In this document: one piece after another, positions 6,859-11,909 of the stretch | Numbering within the stretch: position 1 is the first letter of the stretch | How the letters are laid out: the number at the start of each line of letters is the position of its first letter | Assembly (NCBI GenBank): GCA_947487325.1 | Contig: CANKWG010000047.1 | Coordinates: 1-11,909, forward strand | Source: Oxalobacteraceae bacterium | GTDB taxonomy: Bacteria; Pseudomonadota; Gammaproteobacteria; Burkholderiales; Burkholderiaceae_D | Length of the DNA: 11,909 nucleotides | Direction of reading: 5' to 3' | Notes under the pieces: model-generated | Seen by the model: only the letters and a program-made list of their open reading frames with translations | Told to the model about the DNA's origin: nothing | Databases searched by the model: none | Position numbers and translations under genes: made by a program

Positions 6859-8109
6859 ATGTTTTCGAGAGACCATACGATTGCCCGCATCGACCCTGAC
6901 TTGTGGTCGGCGATCCAGAAAGAAAATCAGCGCCAGCAAGACCATATCGAGCTGATTGCCTCCGAAAACTATGCCTCGCCTGCCGTTATGGAAGCGCAGG
7001 GCTCGCAATTGACCAACAAGTACGCGGAAGGTTATCCCGGCAAGCGCTATTACGGCGGCTGTGAATTCGTCGATATCGCCGAGAGTCTCGCGATTGAACG
7101 TCTCAAGCAACTCTACGGCGCGAATTTCGCGAACGTTCAGGCGAACTCCGGTTCACAAGCCAATCAAGCGGTGTTTCTGGCCTTGCTTAATCCTGGCGAC
7201 ACCATCATGGGCATGTCGCTGGCCGAAGGCGGACACCTCACGCACGGCATGCACCTGAACATGAGCGGCAAATGGTTCAACGTCGTCAGCTATGGCTTGA
7301 ACGAAAAAGAAGAGATCGATTACGACGCCATGGAGCGCACTGCCCATGAGCACAAACCTAAGCTGATCATTGCCGGTGCGTCTGCATATGCACTGAAAAT
7401 TGACTGGGCACGTTTTGCCAAAGTCGCTAAGGATGTGGGCGCGTACTTTTTGGTGGACATGGCGCACTATTCGGGTCTGATTGCGGGTGGTGTGTACCCG
7501 AATCCAGTGCCGCATGCGGATGTGGTGACCTCAACCACGCATAAGAGTCTTCGCGGCCCACGTGGCGGCATCATCTTGATGAACAACGAAGACATCGCAA
7601 AGAAAATCAACAGCGCGATTTTCCCTGGTTTGCAGGGCGGCCCGCTGATGCATGTCATCGCTGCCAAGGCAGTCGCCTTCCATGAGGCGCTGCAGCCTTC
7701 GTTCAAAATCTATCAGCAGCAAGTTCTCACGAATGCAGACGCGCTCGCCAAAGCACTGATCGCGCGTGGTTTGCGTATCGTCAGCGGCCGCACCGAGTCG
7801 CATGTCATGTTGGTCGATCTGCGCGCCAAGAAAATGACGGGCAAGGAAGCGGAGGCCGTGCTCGGCGCTGCCCACATCACCTGCAACAAGAACGGCATTC
7901 CCAATGATCCGGAAAAAGCGATGATCACCAGTGGCATACGTTTAGGTTCGCCCGCAATGACGACGCGAGGTTTTGGTGAGGCCGAAGCGACTCGCGTGGG
8001 TCATCTGATTGCTGATGTACTTGATAACCCCCATGATGCAGGCAATATCGAGTGCGTTAAGGCGGGTGTCAAAGAGCTGACCGATAAATTTCCTGTTTAT
8101 CAGGCTTAA
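6859..8109 (+). CDS. glyA: Serine hydroxymethyltransferase
   Basis: A 416-residue PLP enzyme that interconverts serine plus tetrahydrofolate with glycine plus 5,10-methylene-tetrahydrofolate, the main source of one-carbon units. Visible family motifs are ELIASENYASPAVMEAQGS, TNKYAEGYPGKRYYGG, NVQANSGSQANQAVF, LVDMAHYSGLIAGG and the PLP-binding STTHKSLRGPRGG with Lys229, the same number as in E. coli. The end GIRLGSPAMTTRGFG and KFPVYQ is also typical. The ATG at 6859 is preferred: GGAG lies six to seven bases upstream and the protein then starts MFSRDHTIARIDPDLW as in relatives; a TTG at 6847 would lie on the ribosome binding site. It is transcribed away from ydfG and is followed 27 bases later by nrdR, probably one operon. 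Confidence 0.98.
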   Translation: MFSRDHTIARIDPDLWSAIQKENQRQQDHIELIASENYASPAVMEAQGSQLTNKYAEGYPGKRYYGGCEFVDIAESLAIERLKQLYGANFANVQANSGSQANQAVFLALLNPGDTIMGMSLAEGGHLTHGMHLNMSGKWFNVVSYGLNEKEEIDYDAMERTAHEHKPKLIIAGASAYALKIDWARFAKVAKDVGAYFLVDMAHYSGLIAGGVYPNPVPHADVVTSTTHKSLRGPRGGIILMNNEDIAKKINSAIFPGLQGGPLMHVIAAKAVAFHEALQPSFKIYQQQVLTNADALAKALIARGLRIVSGRTESHVMLVDLRAKKMTGKEAEAVLGAAHITCNKNGIPNDPEKAMITSGIRLGSPAMTTRGFGEAEATRVGHLIADVLDNPHDAGNIECVKAGVKELTDKFPVYQA

Positions 8110-8136
8110 GTCGATTCGCAGAAAGGAGATTGCCGC

Positions 8137-8619
8137 ATGCATTGTCCTTTCTGCCATCACGAAGACACGCAGGTTATTGATACGCGAACCTCGGAGGAGG
8201 GCGACATCACACGTCGCCGCCGTCGTTGCAGTCATTGCGACAAGCGTTTTACGACCTATGAGCGTATCGAGCTTGCGATGCCTGTCATCGTCAAGAAAAA
8301 TGGCAGTCGGACCGAGTTCGAGTCATCCAAGCTGCGCGGTAGTCTGATGCTGGCGCTGCGCAAGCGTCCGGTCTCTGCTGATGCGGTGGATGCAGCTATG
8401 CAACGTATTGAAGAAAAACTACGCTCATCAGGCGAACGAGAAATACTTTCGGGTCAGATCGGCGAGCTTGTCATGCGCGAACTGAAGCGGCTCGACAAGA
8501 TTGCCTACATCCGATTTGCTTCTGTCTACCGCAGCTTCGAGGACATCGCAGAATTTCGCGATGTTATTAATGAAGTTGACCTTGACCCAAAGGCTGCGAA
8601 AAATTCGGACAAGCTCTAG
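8137..8619 (+). CDS. nrdR: Transcriptional repressor NrdR
   Basis: A 160-residue zinc-ribbon/ATP-cone regulator. Cys3, Cys6, Cys31 and Cys34 (MHCPFC ... CSHC) form the zinc finger, with the basic TRRRRRC stretch that contacts DNA. Residues about 49-139 form the ATP-cone that senses ATP/dATP and controls oligomerisation. The protein binds NrdR boxes and represses ribonucleotide reductase operons when dATP is high. AAAGGAG lies eight bases before the ATG, a good ribosome binding site. The glyA-nrdR pairing links one-carbon supply for thymidylate to deoxynucleotide control and is common in Burkholderiales. The C-terminus (DLDPKAAKNSDKL) is a usual variable tail whose codons form part of a hairpin. 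Confidence 0.97.
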   Translation: MHCPFCHHEDTQVIDTRTSEEGDITRRRRRCSHCDKRFTTYERIELAMPVIVKKNGSRTEFESSKLRGSLMLALRKRPVSADAVDAAMQRIEEKLRSSGEREILSGQIGELVMRELKRLDKIAYIRFASVYRSFEDIAEFRDVINEVDLDPKAAKNSDKL

Positions 8620-8633
8620 GAAGAGTCCGAATT
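8602..8633 (+). terminator. Possible terminator overlapping the nrdR stop
   Basis: AATTCGGAC (8602-8610) and GTCCGAATT (8625-8633) are a perfect nine-base inverted repeat with a 14-base loop that includes the nrdR stop codon. The sequence after it (AACTGTTATTTTG) is only moderately T-rich, so termination may be weak, or the hairpin may mainly protect the transcript 3' end. Confidence 0.5.
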
Positions 8634-8953
8634 AACTGTTATTTTGAGCAGGCTTGCGAAGCTTCATGACGATGGGGTCGGGTACATCAAGAGTCTTGCA
8701 TTTCGCTCAACAATAAAAGTTTCAGATTCTGTTTCATCAGAATTTTCTTGTTAGTCTGCCTCCAAAAAATATTTCGATCAGGTATGTGCCCTGCTGCACA
8801 CCATCTTTCCGCTATGTTTCTTTCAAATACAAGAGCTGGCGCATTCATCCATTCAGCCCCTGATTTTTTCAATTATTAGCTGCGGAATAACTCTGCGGGT
8901 CAGAAGACCTATTCGGCTTTAGTGTTCGGCAATTGATACTGCTCAGCGCTAAT
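8634..8953. other. AT-richer intergenic region between nrdR and pilV
   Basis: About 320 bases without a supportable gene. Composition is visibly more AT-rich than the genes on the left. A second small hairpin (ATTCTG 8726-8731, CAGAAT 8738-8743, followed by TTTC) could be a weak terminator. One minus-strand open frame of 61 codons exists (8872-8687), but it starts with TTG, has no ribosome binding site, and resembles nothing I know. No convincing -35/-10 or sigma-54 (GG-N10-GC) promoter for the pilin genes was found by eye, although one must lie here or in pilV's leader. Confidence 0.5.
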
Positions 8954-8977
8954 ATGATGAACACTTGTTTGAAGTCA

Positions 8978-9538
8978 ATGCTGATAAAAATCGCAGGTTT
9001 CGTCACGGAGCCACACCGATGTCGTCAGAGTTCGAAGCGACATAAGGGATTCTCGCTGCCTGAGGTGATGATTGCTTTATTGCTTGTGTCGCTTAGTGCG
9101 AGTGCGCTGATCTCAACGATGGTGACGACTCGCGTACAGACGGTAAGTAATGCAAATTTCTCGACGGCCTTTCGTCTTTCTGTTGAGTTATCCGACTGGG
9201 TTCGGCAAGGGGGATTGAAAGTGCTTGCCTCAGATCCGGGGAGTCCTTTTGATCTAATTGATCAGGAAGATTCTGTGTCTGCTTGTTTCGTCGAACCTTG
9301 TCATGCTGAGGCCGCCGCTCTTTTTTATTTGCACGATTGGCGACGTCGGCTATCCCTTAGGGTGCCCAATGCGCGCGTCGTGGTTTGCCAAGACATTGTC
9401 TTGATCAGTCCGGCGTCATATAACTGGTTGTGTGACAGCAGCGATTCGCCTTTTAAGACACGAGTTATAAAAATTGGTTGGCCCCAGGGCAGTGATGGCA
9501 GCAAATTTCCTCCTCGGTTCGTGCTCGCGCTGAGCTAG
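8978..9538 (+). CDS. pilV: Minor type IV pilin, PilV-like
   Basis: The diagnostic feature is the prepilin motif RHKG-FSLPEVMIALLLVS: basic leader end, Gly before the PilD cleavage site, Phe1 and Glu5 of the mature protein, and a hydrophobic N-terminal helix (IALLLVSLSASALIST). The rest (about 140 residues) is poorly conserved, with four Cys (SACFVEPC, VVVCQD, NWLCDS). Minor pilins prime type IV pilus assembly and sit at the tip. The start is uncertain: ATG at 8954, 8957 or 8978 are in frame, and the last still gives a 24-residue leader, long for a type IVa pilin. The only ATG with a good ribosome binding site (9019) is out of frame. The name follows position and order before pilW; similarity alone gives only minor pilin. 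Confidence 0.75.
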   Translation: MLIKIAGFVTEPHRCRQSSKRHKGFSLPEVMIALLLVSLSASALISTMVTTRVQTVSNANFSTAFRLSVELSDWVRQGGLKVLASDPGSPFDLIDQEDSVSACFVEPCHAEAAALFYLHDWRRRLSLRVPNARVVVCQDIVLISPASYNWLCDSSDSPFKTRVIKIGWPQGSDGSKFPPRFVLALS

Positions 9539-9541
9539 CCT

Positions 9542-10429
9542 GTGAGTATGATCGGCCTGATGGTCGCAATGTCGGTGTCTTGTGGCGTTCTGCTTATATC
9601 GGTTTCACTGCTGCAAATCGCTAGAGAAAATTTTCAATATCACCACCAAGCGATTTTGCTCGAGGATAGTGCGGCATTTGCATTGGAAATCATCGCACGC
9701 ACCTTGCAGCAAGCAGCGCACAATGATTCATTGGCTTCACTTCAGACAATATCAGATACATCGCTTTTCAAGCGCTCAGATGGCTCAGTGCAAGGTTTGG
9801 ATAATGCGCGGATGAGCAGCGATGCCGCCAGTATCGGTACGCCTAGCGGTACGGCGACAAACGGGAATGATGTGATGGCAGTGAACTTGCGCTCAGTGGA
9901 CGGCGATGCCGTTAATTGTGCCGGCTTTGTGGTTCCCGGCGCATCTGCCCAGTCGTCTGAATCAAGCTGGGTGTTGTTTCATATTGTCCCCGGCGTTGAC
10001 GGCGAACCCGATCTGCACTGCAGATATCGTGGTCAGCAAAAATGGGATTCTCAGACCATTTTGTCTGGGGTTGAATTTTTTCAGGTGCTGTATGGTCTCG
10101 ACACGGATGGTGACAACTTACCCAATCAATACCTCAGCGCCTCGGCAATGGCAGAAAAAGACAAGGCTAAGCCGGCGAGTGATCCTTCATTTTGGCGTAA
10201 CGTAGTCGCGGTTCATGTTGCGCTGATACTGCGCTCAGCTACAGGCAACAACAAGCCTTCAGCTTTAAAAGGATTTTCTTTGTTTGGCGAAGACTACGTT
10301 GCTTTGAATGCCAAAGTAGATCCCGGGACACGTATTAGTCTTGACGATCTCGCGTTATCGGTCCGTACGCGCGGGCGTCGTCATGTCGAAGCCGTCATTT
10401 TCCTCCATACACCGGAGAAGTCCCCGTGA
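9542..10429 (+). CDS. pilW: Minor type IV pilin, PilW-like
   Basis: A 295-residue protein starting with GTG three bases after the pilV stop and in the same frame. The N-terminal hydrophobic helix MIGLMVAMSVSCGVLLISVS aligns with the ELMVA helix of PilW proteins, followed by FALEIIARTLQQAAH, which matches the FALE-hL-RDLRQAG pattern of the family. Later PilW features are GVEFFQVLYGLDTDGDNLPN (acidic, possibly calcium-binding), FWRNVVAVHVALILRS and the C-terminal RGRRHVEAVIFLH. PilW forms part of the minor pilin tip complex with PilV, PilX and FimU/FimT. It is odd that no leader with Gly-Phe precedes the helix, and that the usual Glu5 is Gly. The stop overlaps the pilX GTG start. Confidence 0.8.
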   Translation: MSMIGLMVAMSVSCGVLLISVSLLQIARENFQYHHQAILLEDSAAFALEIIARTLQQAAHNDSLASLQTISDTSLFKRSDGSVQGLDNARMSSDAASIGTPSGTATNGNDVMAVNLRSVDGDAVNCAGFVVPGASAQSSESSWVLFHIVPGVDGEPDLHCRYRGQQKWDSQTILSGVEFFQVLYGLDTDGDNLPNQYLSASAMAEKDKAKPASDPSFWRNVVAVHVALILRSATGNNKPSALKGFSLFGEDYVALNAKVDPGTRISLDDLALSVRTRGRRHVEAVIFLHTPEKSP

Positions 10430-11037
10430 GCTGCCACCCTTTGCGAACTCCTGCCCTAGATAAAGGCATGACGCTGCTGGCGTGTTCTTTGGTATTGCTG
10501 GGCGTGGCAATGCTGGCAAGTGCTTCATTGCGTTCAATTCATGATGATGTCAGTCTCACTTACAGCACCATCGATCGTTTGCTAGCGCAACAGGCAGCAG
10601 AGGCTGCTTTGCAAGATGCTGCAGTCACGCTCTCGATGATCCCAAAAAGTTTGACGATATTGCAAGCTCAAGGGTCGCATTTCTTGGGCGAGATCACTGG
10701 CGAGCGCTTTGCACAAGGTGGTCCGATGCAGTCTTGTTCGGCACCAGAATATTTTCTTGAAATACTGCCTCAGGCATCCAGTATCGATCCGATACAGCCC
10801 GAGGTGTCATCTCCTCATCGATATCGCGTTACTGCCAAAGGTAAAGGACTCAGCGAAGCGACTGTGGTTGTGTTACGGGCAGAGTTTGAAATCCAGCCTT
10901 GTGCCATTGAAAAAATTAGTATGGCAAAAGATGTGCAGCACAGCGCGCAGAAAGAAGAGCAAACCTCTGATCAGCTCGATACAGAATGCATTCCTCAAGT
11001 ACGGCGGCTTGCCTGGCGGATGTCGCATGCAAGTTGA
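10426..11037 (+). CDS. pilX: Minor type IV pilin, PilX-like
   Basis: A 203-residue protein starting at a GTG that overlaps the pilW stop (GTGA), with ACCGGAGAAG just upstream as ribosome binding site. The leader ends ALDKG, followed by MTLLACSLVLLGVAMLASASLR, the hydrophobic helix; PilX_N proteins typically have no Glu5 and share the following LLAQQAAEAALQDA pattern seen here. The C-terminal domain is variable, with beta-strand HRYRVTAKGKG and TVVVLRAEFEIQPC. After this comes a charged tail of about 40 residues (with a Cys in DTECIP) that is not usual for the family and overlaps the fimT start. Function in pilus tip assembly is inferred from the cluster. Confidence 0.8.
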   Translation: MSCHPLRTPALDKGMTLLACSLVLLGVAMLASASLRSIHDDVSLTYSTIDRLLAQQAAEAALQDAAVTLSMIPKSLTILQAQGSHFLGEITGERFAQGGPMQSCSAPEYFLEILPQASSIDPIQPEVSSPHRYRVTAKGKGLSEATVVVLRAEFEIQPCAIEKISMAKDVQHSAQKEEQTSDQLDTECIPQVRRLAWRMSHAS

Positions 11038-11575
11038 ATCAATGCGCTTTGGACTTCAACGGCGTTCTGGCATCGGGCTAATGGAGCTGCTGATCACAAT
11101 CGGCATTTTGTCTGCGCTCACTGCGATGGTATTACCCAGTTTCGCCCCAATACTGGATCGCCTACGAGTGATGACTACGGTCGCGCATTTTCATGAGGCG
11201 ATGAGTCTCGCGCGTGCGGAGGCGATACGCCGACGAATCCGGGTGGATCTGGTGCCCATGCGGGATAAAGACTGGTCCAGTGGCTGGCAAGTACTGATCG
11301 ACGCTGACAATAATCAACTGGCCAATGTGGGCGACATCGTATTGCACACTGGTCCAACGCCACCTACGGGTTTGCGCGTTGAAGCGCGTCTAAGAGATCC
11401 GAAGCCCTATCTGGCCTTCGATCCCAGCGGGCGCCCGCGCAGTGCCAGTAGCAGCGCTTTGCCTCAGATAGGTTCACTGGTTTTCACAATCGGTAGTGAG
11501 CAACGGAAAATCATCATCAGCTTTCTGGGGCGTGTACGTAGCTGTGATCCGGTGCGGGGTGGATCGACTTGTTAG
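11027..11575 (+). CDS. fimT: FimT/GspH family pseudopilin
   Basis: A 182-residue pilin-like protein. The leader MQVESMRFGLQRRSG is followed by IGLMELLITIGILSALTAMV, with Glu5 after the cleavable Gly and LPSF, the typical end of the N-terminal helix. Next comes MSLARAEAIRRRIRVDLVP, matching the LARSEAIRR signature of GspH/FimT, then WSSGWQVLIDADNN and the final strand KIIISFLGRVRSC. FimT-type proteins are minor pilins; some bind DNA during natural transformation. Which subtype this is cannot be decided by eye. Two starts are possible: ATG at 11027, overlapping pilX by 11 bases, or ATG at 11042 (177 residues, ten-residue leader). The latter gives the more standard leader, the former a slightly better Shine-Dalgarno (GGCGG). 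It is last in the pilin block. Confidence 0.83.
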   Translation: MQVESMRFGLQRRSGIGLMELLITIGILSALTAMVLPSFAPILDRLRVMTTVAHFHEAMSLARAEAIRRRIRVDLVPMRDKDWSSGWQVLIDADNNQLANVGDIVLHTGPTPPTGLRVEARLRDPKPYLAFDPSGRPRSASSSALPQIGSLVFTIGSEQRKIIISFLGRVRSCDPVRGGSTC

Positions 11576-11620
11576 AATGACGATCTTTTTCTGCCTTTAA
11601 TCTCCGCCATTAATCAAGCC

Positions 11621-11909
11621 GTGCACTTATCCAACGACATCGATGCCATGCGCGCTGCGCTTGACCAGGCTGCCAAAGGCCTGTTCTTGACCAGCCCCAA
11701 TCCGCGCGTGGGCTGCGTGATCGTCCGCGATGGACAGATCATCGCCAGCGGTCACACCCAGCGTGCCGGTGAAGCGCATGCCGAGGTCGATGCTTTGCGC
11801 GATGCTGCCTCGCGTAGTGTCGATGTGCGCGGCGCGACAGCCTATGTGACGCTCGAGCCCTGCAGCCATCACGGTCGCACGCCGCCCTGCACTGAGGCGC
11901 TGAGCACCG
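11621..11909 (+). CDS. ribD: Riboflavin biosynthesis protein RibD, N-terminal deaminase part
   Basis: The window ends inside this gene after 96 codons. The sequence shows the cytidine-deaminase-like zinc domain: TSPNPRVGCVIVRDG at about 24-38, HAEVDAL with the zinc ligand His53 and catalytic Glu55, and the second motif PCSHHGRTPPC with zinc ligands Cys81 and Cys90. RibD deaminates 2,5-diamino-6-ribosylamino-4(3H)-pyrimidinone 5'-phosphate; its C-terminal reductase domain would lie outside the window. A GTG start at 11621 is chosen because it gives the usual 20 or so residues before the NPRVGC motif; ATG at 11648 would be short. The ribosome binding site is poor. It lies 45 bases after the fimT-like gene. 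Confidence 0.94.
   Translation, partial: MHLSNDIDAMRAALDQAAKGLFLTSPNPRVGCVIVRDGQIIASGHTQRAGEAHAEVDALRDAASRSVDVRGATAYVTLEPCSHHGRTPPCTEALST

Noticed and set aside
6577..7110. N-terminal extension of ydfG by 178 codons
   Set aside because: It runs antisense through the glyA start and promoter; the conserved SDR N-terminus and ribosome binding site fix the start at 6576.
8687..8872. 61-codon minus-strand frame in the nrdR-pilV gap
   Set aside because: TTG start, no ribosome binding site, no recognisable motif, and it overlaps a small hairpin; probably chance in AT-rich DNA.
10709..11026. Upstream extension of the fimT-like frame
   Set aside because: It overlaps pilX in another frame and has no pilin-like sequence before the leader at 11027/11042.

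Overview
The window looks like chromosomal core DNA of a betaproteobacterium, most probably of the order Burkholderiales. The evidence is the protein sequences (GlyA, NrdR, TolB, Pal, tRNA-Lys) and a gene order seen in that order: tol-pal block, glyA, nrdR, minor type IV pilin genes, ribD. Base composition looks moderate, by eye around 50% GC or slightly above; it was not computed. The family cannot be fixed from sequence alone.

Left part (1-6576, nearly all minus strand). At the left edge is the 5' end of a ChrR-like cupin gene with a GC-rich, foldable leader. Next, also on the minus strand, is a tRNA-Lys(TTT) gene with a consensus sigma-70 promoter and a strong terminator. The rest is an envelope cluster, transcribed in the order ydfG (SDR dehydrogenase), ybgC (thioesterase), tolQ, tolR, tolA, tolB, pal, cpoB. 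These encode the trans-envelope Tol-Pal machine: the TolQR proton-driven motor and TolA in the inner membrane, TolB and CpoB in the periplasm, and Pal as the peptidoglycan-binding outer-membrane lipoprotein. It constricts the outer membrane at division. ydfG through tolB are packed tightly enough to be one operon. pal has a 97-base gap and a very strong ribosome binding site, so it may also have its own promoter.

Right part (6577-11909, plus strand). glyA (serine hydroxymethyltransferase) diverges from ydfG behind a good sigma-70 promoter and a leader of about 160 bases. nrdR, the ATP-cone repressor of ribonucleotide reductase genes, follows 27 bases later. After an AT-richer gap come four minor type IV pilin genes (pilV, pilW, pilX, fimT-like) in a compact block. 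The window ends inside ribD (riboflavin biosynthesis deaminase).

Most of this is ordinary and well conserved, and I see no mobile element, CRISPR array or defence locus, and no convincing unknown system. The points that deserve a second look are small. The tRNA-Lys has a T-stem mismatch. pilV may carry a one-base frameshift in its leader. PilW lacks both a prepilin leader and Glu5. Pal has an unusual Ser/Thr/Asn linker containing a hexanucleotide repeat. The cupin gene has a nested hairpin leader.
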